The notes below the pieces were generated by a model. The model had not been told where the DNA came from. It made no database searches and worked only from the letters and a program-made list of their open reading frames with translations. The position numbers and the translations under genes were made by a program. Below are positions 50,411-58,781 of a stretch of 64,000 nucleotides of DNA, in pieces. This DNA is from CAVYXK01 sp963708245 (GTDB lineage Bacteria > Pseudomonadota > Alphaproteobacteria > Acetobacterales > Acetobacteraceae). Each line of letters opens with the position of its first letter. Position 1 is the first letter of the stretch. Where the stretch lies: assembly GCA_963708245.1 (NCBI GenBank), contig OY970201.1, positions 7,130,001 through 7,194,000 of the forward strand. Direction: 5' to 3'.

Positions 50411-51670
50411 ATGACAGGCCACCCTGTGTCGTATCGCCGGCTGCTCGACGTCGCCGGGCTTCCAGCCTTGCTGGTGGCGACATGTCTGTCGCGGCTCGCC
50501 GGACGCATGTTCGCGCTGGCCATCGTGCTCTATGCGCTGGAGCGGTTCGGATCGCCGGTACTCGCCGGATGGCTGTCGTTTGCCGCGATGGGGCCGGGGC
50601 TGTTGGTCAGCCCGCTGGCCGGCGCGCTGCTCGACCGGGTCGGTGGGGCCACGGCCATCGCCGTAGATATGGCAGCGAGTGCGACTTGCCTGATCGCGCT
50701 AGTCGCGGCGGACCGGTTGGGCGTGGCGACGGTGCCTGTCTTGATCGGACTGGTGACGCTGTTCTCGTTGTCCAGCCCGCTGAGCGCGGCAGGCATTCGC
50801 ACACTGTTACCGCGGCTGGTGCCGGTCGATGCACTCGATCGGGTCAATGCGTTGGATACCGCAAGTTACGCTGTGGTCGATATCCTGGGCCCGGCGCTGG
50901 CCGGAGTGCTGATGGACTTTGTGGGACCCGAGCCAACGATGGCGGTCATCGCGTTGGCGTATGCGGCGGCGGCAGCGTGCCTGGCCGGCATTCCCCGCAC
51001 GCGACACGACGCGGCGGCTCCGTCCGCATCGCTGCTATTGCTGGCGGTAGAGGGAATCGTCAGCGTGATACGTGAGCCGACGCTGCGCGGGCTTGCGGTG
51101 TCCTACGCCCTCAATCAGGTCACCTGGGGCGCCCTGATCGTCGTCGTGCCAGTTTTCGCGGCAAGCAGGTTCGCCGCCGGCGGCGGTGCGTTGTCGGCGG
51201 GCCTTCTCTGGGCCGTCGTCGGCATTGCCGGCGGGCTTGGGGCGCTGCTGGCGGGGCAGCTTCGTGTAAGAGGGCGGGAGCGGCGCGTGATGGCACTCGG
51301 CATGCTGGCTACCGGCTTCGCCGCATGGCCGATCGCTACCACGTTCGGGTTTGGTGGTCTGATCGTTGGTTTGGTTCTTGCCGGCGCGATGAGCGGGCCG
51401 ACCGATGTCGCGGTGTTGACGTTGCGTCAGCGCCGCACTGATCCGGCACGGCTCGGGCGGGTCATCTCTGTGTCCATGAGCCTGAACAATGCGGGTTTCC
51501 CGCTTGGCTCGGCGCTTGCGGGCGTGCTGGTCACGTGGTCGCTGCCGGGGACATACGTGGTCGCCGCGGTTGCCTCCATGCTCGGCGCGGTGGCTGCGGT
51601 GGTGCTGATCCCGGCGGCAGATGAGGCTGTCCTGACACATGCAGATGCTGGCGCGCGACCAAACGGATGA
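50411..51670 (+). CDS. MFS transporter
   Basis: A 419-residue inner-membrane major-facilitator protein with about 12 hydrophobic spans and a central cytoplasmic loop. LAGWLSFAAMGPGLLVSPLAGALLDRVGGATAI corresponds to the TM2-3 loop motif (GxLxDRxG). The C-terminal half repeats the fold (GLLWAVVGIAGGLGALLAGQL, VISVSMSLNNAGFPLGSALAGVLV). It belongs to the MFS drug/solute exporter group similar to enterobactin exporters, but the substrate is not readable. It is divergent from the NIPSNAP gene. Confidence 0.88.
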   Translation: MTGHPVSYRRLLDVAGLPALLVATCLSRLAGRMFALAIVLYALERFGSPVLAGWLSFAAMGPGLLVSPLAGALLDRVGGATAIAVDMAASATCLIALVAADRLGVATVPVLIGLVTLFSLSSPLSAAGIRTLLPRLVPVDALDRVNALDTASYAVVDILGPALAGVLMDFVGPEPTMAVIALAYAAAAACLAGIPRTRHDAAAPSASLLLLAVEGIVSVIREPTLRGLAVSYALNQVTWGALIVVVPVFAASRFAAGGGALSAGLLWAVVGIAGGLGALLAGQLRVRGRERRVMALGMLATGFAAWPIATTFGFGGLIVGLVLAGAMSGPTDVAVLTLRQRRTDPARLGRVISVSMSLNNAGFPLGSALAGVLVTWSLPGTYVVAAVASMLGAVAAVVLIPAADEAVLTHADAGARPNG

Positions 51671-51819
51671 CGCTGGGATCAATTGTGACTTTGGTTGTCG
51701 GGGATCATTGGCCACAGCTCGCCGCCAACACGGCGGCATGGAGCGCGACGTGAACGATCGGCATGGATGCCATGCTGACGTTCTGAATGGCGAGCGAGAG
51801 CCGTTGCGGAGGTCTATCC

Positions 51820-52221
51820 TCAGGTCGCCAAGCCCAGCAGTGAAACCTTGGCGGGATCGAGCAGCCGGGCAAAGTCCTTATCGAACGTGACGAGCCGATG
51901 GCATTTTGCGCGGCCGGCCTCATGCTCGACGACGCCATCGGCAAAGTCGGCGCCTCGTGCAAGCATGCGGAGTCCTGCTTCGGCGGCAGCACGGTCTGTT
52001 TCTACGTTGTGAGTTTCCACTAGCTCTCTCAAAGTGTTTATGATTTCCGTAGTGGCATATCTATATGCTCGCCTCAACACCCACACAAGTTCGCATAGAA
52101 CGATTGTGGAGACGACCACCTCGTCAGCGTTTTCTATCTCCGCGGCCGCCGCGGCAGCTTGTGCCTCGTCGTCCCACGTCAGATAGCGAACAAGGACATT
52201 CGTATCCACGGCGACCTTCAC
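51820..52221 (-). CDS. vapC: VapC-type PIN-domain toxin
   Basis: A 133-residue PIN ribonuclease: D6 in VAVDTNVLVRYLTWDDE, E44 in IVLCELVWVLRRAY, Asp in GADFADGVVEHE and Asp in VTFDKDFARL form the metal-binding acidic cluster. It follows its antitoxin with a four-base overlap (ATGA). Unlike the first module at 37.4 kb, this pair uses an AbrB-type antitoxin. Target RNA unknown. Confidence 0.9.
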   Translation of the reverse strand: MKVAVDTNVLVRYLTWDDEAQAAAAAAEIENADEVVVSTIVLCELVWVLRRAYRYATTEIINTLRELVETHNVETDRAAAEAGLRMLARGADFADGVVEHEAGRAKCHRLVTFDKDFARLLDPAKVSLLGLAT

Positions 52222-52466
52222 TGCGGATCACCTGACTCGATCGCCGCTTGCATGTCCTGCAGGGACAGCGGCCGCTGTTCGGGCCGCCGCAGCACGCCAC
52301 GCAGCCGGCTGATGCCCTCACCGGCTGCTGCCGCGACCAGCTCCACCCGGCCGTTTGGCAAGAGTGATACAGCGATCTTTTCCCCCGGTCTCGCGCCTAG
52401 ATGATCCAGCAGTGCCCGCCGGAGCGTAACCTGACCCTTGGCGGTAATGGTCAATTCAAGTCCCAT
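52218..52466 (-). CDS. vapB: AbrB/SpoVT-type antitoxin
   Basis: An 82-residue antitoxin. The N-terminal swapped-hairpin DNA-binding domain is MGLELTITAKGQVTLRRALLDHLGARPGEKIAV, followed by LLPNGRVELVAA and a toxin-binding tail. TAAGGA precedes the ATG. It neutralises the downstream PIN toxin and likely represses the operon through a palindrome at 52504-52524. Confidence 0.9.
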   Translation of the reverse strand: MGLELTITAKGQVTLRRALLDHLGARPGEKIAVSLLPNGRVELVAAAAGEGISRLRGVLRRPEQRPLSLQDMQAAIESGDPQ

Positions 52467-52503
52467 CGCGAGGTCCTTAGTGGGGACGGCCTACTGACGA
52501 AAG

Positions 52504-52524
52504 GTAAGGCAGTCCATGCCTTAC
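52504..52524. promoter_or_regulatory. Candidate VapBC operator
   Basis: Perfect 8-bp inverted repeat GTAAGGCA-GTCCA-TGCCTTAC, 37 bases before the antitoxin start. Confidence 0.5.
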
Positions 52525-52593
52525 TTCAAGCGGCGAACCAAAACCTCGAGCTGGATGCCGAGGTTCCAAACTGTGGGCGGGTACCGAAGCGTG

Positions 52594-53343
52594 TCAGCGT
52601 GCGCCGGCATTCACCACCAGGCACTGCTTGGTGATCGCGCGGCTAGCGTCGGAGGCGAGGAACAGTGCGGCTTGGGCGATGTCCTCCGGCTCGATCGGGT
52701 CGGGCAGACACTGCCGCGCGCGGGCCTCGGTGATGCGGCGCTCGTCCTGGTACCATAGGCGGCGCTGGCGCTCGGTGATTACCATGCCCGGGGCGATCGC
52801 GTTGACGCGGATGCGATCGGCGCCGACATCGCGCGCCAGCGAGTTGGTGAACCCGACGATCGCCGCTTTGGCTGCCGAGTAAGCCTGCAGGCTCGGCCCA
52901 CCGGCCATCCAGGCGACGGAGCTCATGTTGATGATCGAGCCCCGCCCCACCGCGCGCATCTGCGGCAGCACCGCCTGGGAGGCGAAATACACATGGCGGA
53001 AATTCACCGCCATCATCCAGTCGAACTCGTCGGCGCCGACTTCCTCGAACTTCTGCCGCTGGTCGTTGGCGGCATTGTTCACCAGCACCGATGTCGGGCC
53101 ATGCTCCTGTCCGACTGCATCGATTGCACTACGCAGGGCGTCGAGATCGGTCAGATCGCAGGCCAGGAAATGCGCGCCGGTTACGGCGGCCAGAGCCTCG
53201 CCGGGCTGTGTCTGGATATCGAGGAATGCCACCTGCGCACCGTTCGCGCGGAAGGCGCGGACGAAGGTCGCGCCGATGCCGCTGGCACCGCCGGTCACGA
53301 TGACGGTGCGGCCGGCAAGATCGGGATAGGTGGGATAGGTCAA
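52594..53343 (-). CDS. SDR family oxidoreductase
   Basis: A 249-residue short-chain dehydrogenase/reductase. The NAD(P) motif TGGASGIG lies near residues 15-22, and FLDIQ supplies an acidic end to strand 2, favouring NAD. NNAANDQRQKF, the catalytic Ser in NMSSVAWMAGG and YSAAK follow. I chose the TTG at 53341-53343 (AAAGG upstream) because no ATG fits. It lies 15 bases after the DppF-type gene, so it may be the last gene of the peptide-importer operon and act on an imported compound. Confidence 0.85.
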   Translation of the reverse strand: MTYPTYPDLAGRTVIVTGGASGIGATFVRAFRANGAQVAFLDIQTQPGEALAAVTGAHFLACDLTDLDALRSAIDAVGQEHGPTSVLVNNAANDQRQKFEEVGADEFDWMMAVNFRHVYFASQAVLPQMRAVGRGSIINMSSVAWMAGGPSLQAYSAAKAAIVGFTNSLARDVGADRIRVNAIAPGMVITERQRRLWYQDERRITEARARQCLPDPIEPEDIAQAALFLASDASRAITKQCLVVNAGAR

Positions 53344-53357
53344 GCGGTCGGACCTTT

Positions 53358-54119
53358 CTACTCCACTCGCCCGAGCGCTTCCTCTGGGTCTTCCAGTTCG
53401 ACGGTCAGCGCGCGCAGCTCGGCGGCGTGCGGATGGCATATGCGGCCGGCGCGCAGATCGGCGGTGGCGATCTGTTCGACCATCTCACCATGCTGCATGA
53501 CGCCGACCAGCGGACAGAGATGCGCGACCACGGCGAGATTGTGTGACACCAGCACATAAGTCAGCCCACGCCGGCGTTGCAGGTCGGCGAGCAGGTTCAG
53601 CACCTCGGCCTGGATCGAGACGTCGAGCGCGCTGGTCGGCTCGTCCAGCAGCAGCACCTCAGGCTCGGCCATCAGCGCGCGGGCGATCGCCAGTCGCTGG
53701 CGCTGCCCGCCCGAAAGCTGGTGCGGATAGCGGAAGCGCACCAATTCCGGCAACGCCACCTCGGCGAGCGCGCGCAGGATGCGTCCCTCGATATCGCCGA
53801 TGCCGTGCACCAGCAGCGGCTCGGATAGAGCGCGATCCGCAGTCTGTCGCGGATGCAACGATCCGTAGGGGTCCTGGAACACCATTTGCACGCGGCGGAA
53901 GAAGCTCTTGTCGCGTTTCGGTCCAACCACATCGCCGCTGATCGTGATCCGCCCGCTCCAGTTCGGGTTAAGGCCCGAGATCACGCGCAGCACCGTTGAT
54001 TTCCCCGAACCGCTCTCGCCGACGATGCCGAAGCTGCCGCCTTGCGGGACGCTGAATGATATGCCCCTCACCGCCTCGGTCTCGCCGAAGCGGACGCGAA
54101 GCCCCTCGACCTCTATCAT
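53358..54119 (-). CDS. Peptide ABC transporter ATPase (DppF/OppF type)
   Basis: A 253-residue cytoplasmic ATPase: Walker A GESGSGKST, Q-loop MVFQDPYGSLHPRQTADRAL (DppF pattern), signature LSGGQRQR, Walker B LLLDEPTSALD, H-loop SHN. The start ATG overlaps the DppD-type stop (ATGA); a GTG 12 bases earlier is less likely. The C-terminal tail is short and lacks the cysteine motif seen in the other cluster's ATPase. Confidence 0.9.
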   Translation of the reverse strand: MIEVEGLRVRFGETEAVRGISFSVPQGGSFGIVGESGSGKSTVLRVISGLNPNWSGRITISGDVVGPKRDKSFFRRVQMVFQDPYGSLHPRQTADRALSEPLLVHGIGDIEGRILRALAEVALPELVRFRYPHQLSGGQRQRLAIARALMAEPEVLLLDEPTSALDVSIQAEVLNLLADLQRRRGLTYVLVSHNLAVVAHLCPLVGVMQHGEMVEQIATADLRAGRICHPHAAELRALTVELEDPEEALGRVE

Positions 54120-54961
54120 GCGGTGAGCCACGCCGGGTCGCGTGCCAGCGTCGCCAGCCGCTCGCGTGGATGGATGAGCGAGGGCAAACAGTCGAGCAGG
54201 CCGCGCGTATAAGGATGACGCGCACGGGCGAGCTCGCCGGCCGGAAGCCGCTCCAGCACGCGGCCGGCATACATCACCATCACGCGGTCGCAGAAATGCG
54301 AGATCAGCGGCAGGTCGTGGCTGATCAGGATCAGCCCCATCCCGCGCCGCGACACCAGGTCTTCGATCAGTCGCAGGATCTCCGCCTGCACCGTCGCGTC
54401 CAGCGCACTGGTCGGTTCGTCGGCAATCAGCAGCTCCGGGTCCGGCGCCAGCATCATCGCGATCATCACCCGCTGGCCCATGCCGCCGGACAGTTCATGC
54501 GGATAGGCGCGGGCGACGCGGGCGGGATCGCGGATGCGGACCTGGTCCAACAGATCGATCGCGGCCTGCTCGGCCAGGCGTCGGGAACTGCGCCCCTTTG
54601 CGCGGCTCTTGTGCAGCCGCCACGCTTCGGCGATCTGCCGGCCGACCGGCATGACGGGGTTCAGCGAGTATTTCGGGTCCTGCAGGATCAGCCCGGCGCG
54701 GCGTCCACGGATGCGCCGCATCTCCTGCTCCGATGCACCCAGCACGTCGATTCCGTCGAACGTCAGCCGGTCGGCCGACATTATCGCGCTGCCTGGCAGC
54801 AGCTTCAGAATCGCGCGCGCGGTGAGCGACTTGCCGGAGCCGCTCTCACCCACGACGCCGAGCTTCTCCTGTCCGAGCGTCAAGGACACGCCGCGCACCG
54901 CTTCGGAAATGCCGTTCGGCGTGGCGAAGTTGACGCGCAGGTTGTCGATCTCGACCAGCAT
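54116..54961 (-). CDS. Peptide ABC transporter ATPase (DppD/OppD type)
   Basis: A 281-residue ATPase paired with the DppF-type subunit. Walker A GESGSGKS, Q-loop LILQDPKYSLNPVMPVGRQI, signature LSGGMGQR, Walker B LLIADEPTSALD. It overlaps the permease stop at its start and the DppF start at its stop, consistent with a fixed 1:1 heterodimer. Confidence 0.9.
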   Translation of the reverse strand: MLVEIDNLRVNFATPNGISEAVRGVSLTLGQEKLGVVGESGSGKSLTARAILKLLPGSAIMSADRLTFDGIDVLGASEQEMRRIRGRRAGLILQDPKYSLNPVMPVGRQIAEAWRLHKSRAKGRSSRRLAEQAAIDLLDQVRIRDPARVARAYPHELSGGMGQRVMIAMMLAPDPELLIADEPTSALDATVQAEILRLIEDLVSRRGMGLILISHDLPLISHFCDRVMVMYAGRVLERLPAGELARARHPYTRGLLDCLPSLIHPRERLATLARDPAWLTA

Positions 54962-55863
54962 CAGCGCTGCTTCGGGTCAAGCACGTCGCGCATGCCGTCG
55001 CCAAACAGGTTGAAGGCGAGCGAGGCGATCAGGATGGCCAAACCGGGAATGGTTGGCACCCACCACTGCTGCAGGATATAGCCGCGCGCCGAAGCGATCA
55101 TCGTGCCCCATTCCGGCGTCGGCGGCTGTGCGCCCATGCCCAGAAAGCCCAGTCCCGCCGCGGTCAGGATGATGCCGCTCATGTCCAGCGTCACGCGCAC
55201 GATCACCGACGACAGACACAGCGGCACAACGTGGCGCAGCACGATCCGGCCGGCGCTCGCGCCAGTCAGACGCACCGCGGCAATGTAGTCGGTGCCGCGA
55301 ATGGTCAGCGTGTCGGCGCGCGCCAGCCGCGCGTAGGCCGGCCAGGACGTCAGTGCGATCGCGAATATCGCCGACGTGATGCCCGGCTTCAGCGCGGCGA
55401 CGAAAGCGAGCGCCAGGATCAGCCGCGGGAACGCGAGGAACACGTCGGTGAGGCGCATCATCACCTTATCGACAATTCCCCCCAAATACCCGGCGACGCT
55501 GCCAACCAGCAGCCCGACTGGCGCCACCAGCGCCACCACCGCGACCACCATGCCGAGCGTGATGCGCCCGCCGTAAACGACGCGCGTATAGAGATCACGC
55601 CCCAGCTCGTCGGTGCCGAACCAGTGCGAGGCCGAGGCCGGGGCCAGCCGGTTGGCGAGGTCCTGCGCCGACGGGCTGTACGGCGTGATCCACGGCGCCG
55701 CCAGTGACGCCACAATCAGCACGATCGTGGTGACCAGGCCGGCCATCGCCAGCTTGTTGCGCCGGAACAGCAGCCAGCCGCGATAGGCGCGTCCCCAAGC
55801 CGCTTGCCGGCGCGACTCAGGTGTGTCGGTCAGCAGCCAGGTGCGCAGGGTGGCGCCGCTCAT
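54961..55863 (-). CDS. Peptide ABC transporter permease (DppC type)
   Basis: A 300-residue inner-membrane permease with an N-terminal RGWLLFRRNKLAMAGLVTTIVLIVASLAAPWITPYSP segment, SHWFGTDELGRDLYTRVVYGGRITL, the EAA loop DYIAAVRLTGASAGRIVLRHVVP and the closing GDGMRDVLDPKQR. I chose the ATG overlapping the DppB stop (ATGA). A longer frame upstream lies within DppB and is rejected. Confidence 0.92.
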   Translation of the reverse strand: MSGATLRTWLLTDTPESRRQAAWGRAYRGWLLFRRNKLAMAGLVTTIVLIVASLAAPWITPYSPSAQDLANRLAPASASHWFGTDELGRDLYTRVVYGGRITLGMVVAVVALVAPVGLLVGSVAGYLGGIVDKVMMRLTDVFLAFPRLILALAFVAALKPGITSAIFAIALTSWPAYARLARADTLTIRGTDYIAAVRLTGASAGRIVLRHVVPLCLSSVIVRVTLDMSGIILTAAGLGFLGMGAQPPTPEWGTMIASARGYILQQWWVPTIPGLAILIASLAFNLFGDGMRDVLDPKQR

Positions 55864-56870
55864 CGGACCCTCGGGTCGAGTACGCGGTACGCAATATCGG
55901 CGAGCAGGTTCAGCCCAACATAGACGAAGCCGATCACCATCGTGGCACCCAACACCGCGTTCATATCGGCGTTGAGCAGCGAGACGGTCAGGTAAAGTCC
56001 GATACCGGGCCAGGAGAAGACGGTTTCCGTGAGCACCGCGCCTTCGAGCAGGCCCGCATAGGCGAGCGCGATCACCGTGATCAGCGGCACGGCGATGTTG
56101 CCGAAGGCGTGGCGCCAGAGGACGGCCGTGCCCGACAAGCCCTTGGCGCGCGCGGTGACGATATACTCCCCGGCCAGCGCATCCAGCATGAAGGCGCGCG
56201 TCATCCGGGTGATGTAGGCCAGGGTGAAATAGGCGAGGATAATCGCCGGCAGCGCGAGATGGGCGAGCGCGTTCCAGAACACGTCCCACTGCCCCTCGAT
56301 CGCCGCATCGACCACCAGCATGCCGGTGATGCGATCGACCATGCCGTCATAGATCACATCGACCTGCCCCGTTCCCGGGGCGATGCCGAGCTTCACGTAA
56401 AAAATCAACAGAAAGATCAGCCCGAGCACAAAGACCGGGATGGACTGGCCGGCCAGGCTGATCACACGCACCACGTGATCGAAGCGCGAGCCCTGTCGTG
56501 CCGCCGCGATCACCCCGAGGGGAATGCCGACGACCAGTGCCAGGATGATCGCCGTGGTGGCAAGCTCGAACGTGGCCGGGAAATAAGTGGCGATGTCCTG
56601 GGTCACCGGATGCGTGGTCATGACGCTGTTGCCGAGATTGCCGTGCAAGAGCCGCGCCAGATAGATGCCGAACTGCACGATCAGCGGTCGGTCCAGCCCC
56701 AGTTCCGTTCGCACCCGAGCGATCACATCGGGCGGCGCATGGTCGCCGACGATGGCAATCACCGGGTCAATCGGCATCACGCGGCCGATCAGGAAGGTGA
56801 CCAGGATCAGGCCGAACAGCGTCACCGGCACACTGGCCGTAGTCCCGGCGATTTGTCGCAGCCGCGCCAC
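55860..56870 (-). CDS. Peptide ABC transporter permease (DppB type)
   Basis: A 336-residue inner-membrane permease starting with GTG: ARLRQIAGTTASVPVTLFGLILVTFLIGRVMPIDPV. It has LGLDRPLIVQFGIYLARLLHGNLGNSVMT, the EAA loop EYIVTARAKGLSGTAVLWRHAFGN and DPRVR at the end. It is separated from the binding-protein gene by a 56-base gap that contains a REP-like hairpin, which may lower its expression relative to the receptor. Confidence 0.92.
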   Translation of the reverse strand: MARLRQIAGTTASVPVTLFGLILVTFLIGRVMPIDPVIAIVGDHAPPDVIARVRTELGLDRPLIVQFGIYLARLLHGNLGNSVMTTHPVTQDIATYFPATFELATTAIILALVVGIPLGVIAAARQGSRFDHVVRVISLAGQSIPVFVLGLIFLLIFYVKLGIAPGTGQVDVIYDGMVDRITGMLVVDAAIEGQWDVFWNALAHLALPAIILAYFTLAYITRMTRAFMLDALAGEYIVTARAKGLSGTAVLWRHAFGNIAVPLITVIALAYAGLLEGAVLTETVFSWPGIGLYLTVSLLNADMNAVLGATMVIGFVYVGLNLLADIAYRVLDPRVR

Positions 56871-56874
56871 TATT

Positions 56875-56910
56875 CCCCCTCCCCTCGCGGGAAGGGGTCA
56901 GGGGGAGGGG
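56875..56910. repeat. REP-like hairpin between binding-protein and permease genes
   Basis: CCCCCTCCCC...GGGGGAGGGG arms flank an inner CGCGGGAAGGGG. It is related to the CCCTCC-GCAA-GGGAGGG family and lies at the same relative place (receptor/permease junction) as the hairpin at 5531-5571. Confidence 0.6.
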
Positions 56911-56926
56911 GCCGCGCCGCCAAACC

Positions 56927-58528
56927 CTATACCTTACGAATAGCCGCGTATTTCGTATAATCCGGCATCGGCCCAAGACGCAGGCCGGTGATGTTCTTGC
57001 GCATGGTCGCCACCTCGTCCTTCTGCAGCATCATCGCGAACGGAGCGACATCCCAAAACTGCTCCTGCATAGTCTTGTAAAGTGCGATGCGCTTGGCCGC
57101 GCTCACCTCCTTCGCCGCCTCTTCCACTTCCTGAGTCAGTTGCTTGTTCTTGAAATGGCTGCGCCAGGCCAGGATCTTCAGCTTGCTGGTATCGGAATCA
57201 TCCGGGTCCGCACAGAACGCCTGGGCGTTGGAGTTCGGATCGAAATAATCCGTCCCCCACACCAGCATCGCGAGCTGGTGCGTGCGCGCCCGCGTCTTGG
57301 TGATGACCTGCTTCTGCTCGCCGGGCAGGAGCTGCACCTTGATGCCGATTTTGCCGAGATCCGCCTGCACCGCCTGCGCGATTTGGTCGTAGGGCGGCGC
57401 CGAGACGAAGTCCATCGTCACGTTGAACCCGTTCGGCAGCCCGGCCTGCGCCATCAGGGTACGCGCCTTCCCGAGATCCTGCGTGAATGGCTGCTCGGAC
57501 AGCGCACCGGGAAGCCCGCGCGGCAGGAAGGATTGCTGCACCGTCCAGGTCATCGGCGTGATGTTCTTGGCGATCCCGCTGTAGTCGATCGCCCACTTGA
57601 TCGCCTGATGCACCTCGGGCTTGGCCAGCTCCGGCATGGTCTGGTTCATGGCGATATACATCGACGTGCCCTGGCCGGATGATTCGATGCGGAACTCCGG
57701 GTTATGGGCGATCGACTTGAGCTGATCGGCCAGCAGGTCGCGGGCGATATCGACGCCGCCCTTCTGCAGCAGCAGCAACTGCTCGGCGGGGTCCTTCACG
57801 TGCTGCAGCACGATCCGCTTCACGCCCGGGCGGATCGCGGCGTGCGGGTTGGCATCGACGATAACGTGGTCGGAGGCCTGCCAGGAGGTGAGGCGGAAGC
57901 TGCCGGCACCGGCGGTGTGGGTTTTCAGCCAGCCATTGCCGAAATCGCCGTTCGTGGCGTTCGCCATGGCGGTGGCTTTGTCGACCACGCAGCCGACATT
58001 GGCCGATAGACAATAGAGCACGAAGCTGGGCGCCTGCGGGCTGGGAAGCTGCATTTGCAACGTCTGCTCGTCGGTGGCGCGGATCAGCTTCTGCACGTTG
58101 TCGGGGGTGAAGCCGAACTGGGTGATGATGAAGCCGGGGGTCTTGTTCATCATGACCACGCGGTGGAGCGAGAATTCGGCGTCGGCGGCGGTGACGGGCT
58201 TGCCGGATTCGAAGCGGGCGTCCTTGCGCAGGTGGAAGGTGAAGTTGGTGCCGTCCTCGCTGATCTCCCATTTCTCCGCCAGATCGCCGGCGATTTTCGT
58301 GCCTTCGTTGGGGTCGGGGACGATCAGCTTGCGATAGCAGTTGCCGTCCACCTCGTTGTCGGAGAACTCGTAGGCTTCGCCGGGGTCGAAGCTGATGATG
58401 TCGTCGATCTGCTTGGCCATGACGACGATGCCGGCGGGTGTGGCGGCATAGGTGGCTGGAGCGCGGAGGGTGGTGGCGCCGGCGCCGATGGCGGCGCTGG
58501 AGGCGAGCAGGGAACGGCGGGTCAGCAT
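56927..58528 (-). CDS. Peptide ABC transporter binding protein (DppA/OppA type)
   Basis: A 533-residue periplasmic family-5 binding protein. The signal (LTRRSLLASSAAIGAGATTLRAPATYAA) is Tat-like. Then DDIISFDPGEAYEFSDNEVDGNCYRKLIV, EKWEISEDGTNFTFHLRKDARFESGKPV (family-5 signature) and WAIDYSGIAKNITPMTWTVQQSFLPRGLPG. It heads the leftward operon A-B-C-D-F-SDR and delivers a peptide, opine-like or amide ligand. Confidence 0.9.
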   Translation of the reverse strand: MLTRRSLLASSAAIGAGATTLRAPATYAATPAGIVVMAKQIDDIISFDPGEAYEFSDNEVDGNCYRKLIVPDPNEGTKIAGDLAEKWEISEDGTNFTFHLRKDARFESGKPVTAADAEFSLHRVVMMNKTPGFIITQFGFTPDNVQKLIRATDEQTLQMQLPSPQAPSFVLYCLSANVGCVVDKATAMANATNGDFGNGWLKTHTAGAGSFRLTSWQASDHVIVDANPHAAIRPGVKRIVLQHVKDPAEQLLLLQKGGVDIARDLLADQLKSIAHNPEFRIESSGQGTSMYIAMNQTMPELAKPEVHQAIKWAIDYSGIAKNITPMTWTVQQSFLPRGLPGALSEQPFTQDLGKARTLMAQAGLPNGFNVTMDFVSAPPYDQIAQAVQADLGKIGIKVQLLPGEQKQVITKTRARTHQLAMLVWGTDYFDPNSNAQAFCADPDDSDTSKLKILAWRSHFKNKQLTQEVEEAAKEVSAAKRIALYKTMQEQFWDVAPFAMMLQKDEVATMRKNITGLRLGPMPDYTKYAAIRKV

Positions 58529-58781
58529 GGTCTTTGGTCTCCCCGGGAGGATTGGTTGGTCCAGCTATAGCCGGGGGGTGGGGTGGCGGGAAGCGGTGGG
58601 GATGGGCGGTGGGGCGCGCTGACCCCGCGGTTCTGTGTGGGGTGGAGCGATGGGTTGCCGAGCTGGACGCTGCCTGGGTGCCCCTATTTCGGGCTTTCGG
58701 TGAGGCGGACCCCATTGATTGTTGTGTACGTTTCGCCGATGGCGTCGCCGCCTTCGACACAACACTCATACCAGACGGGCG

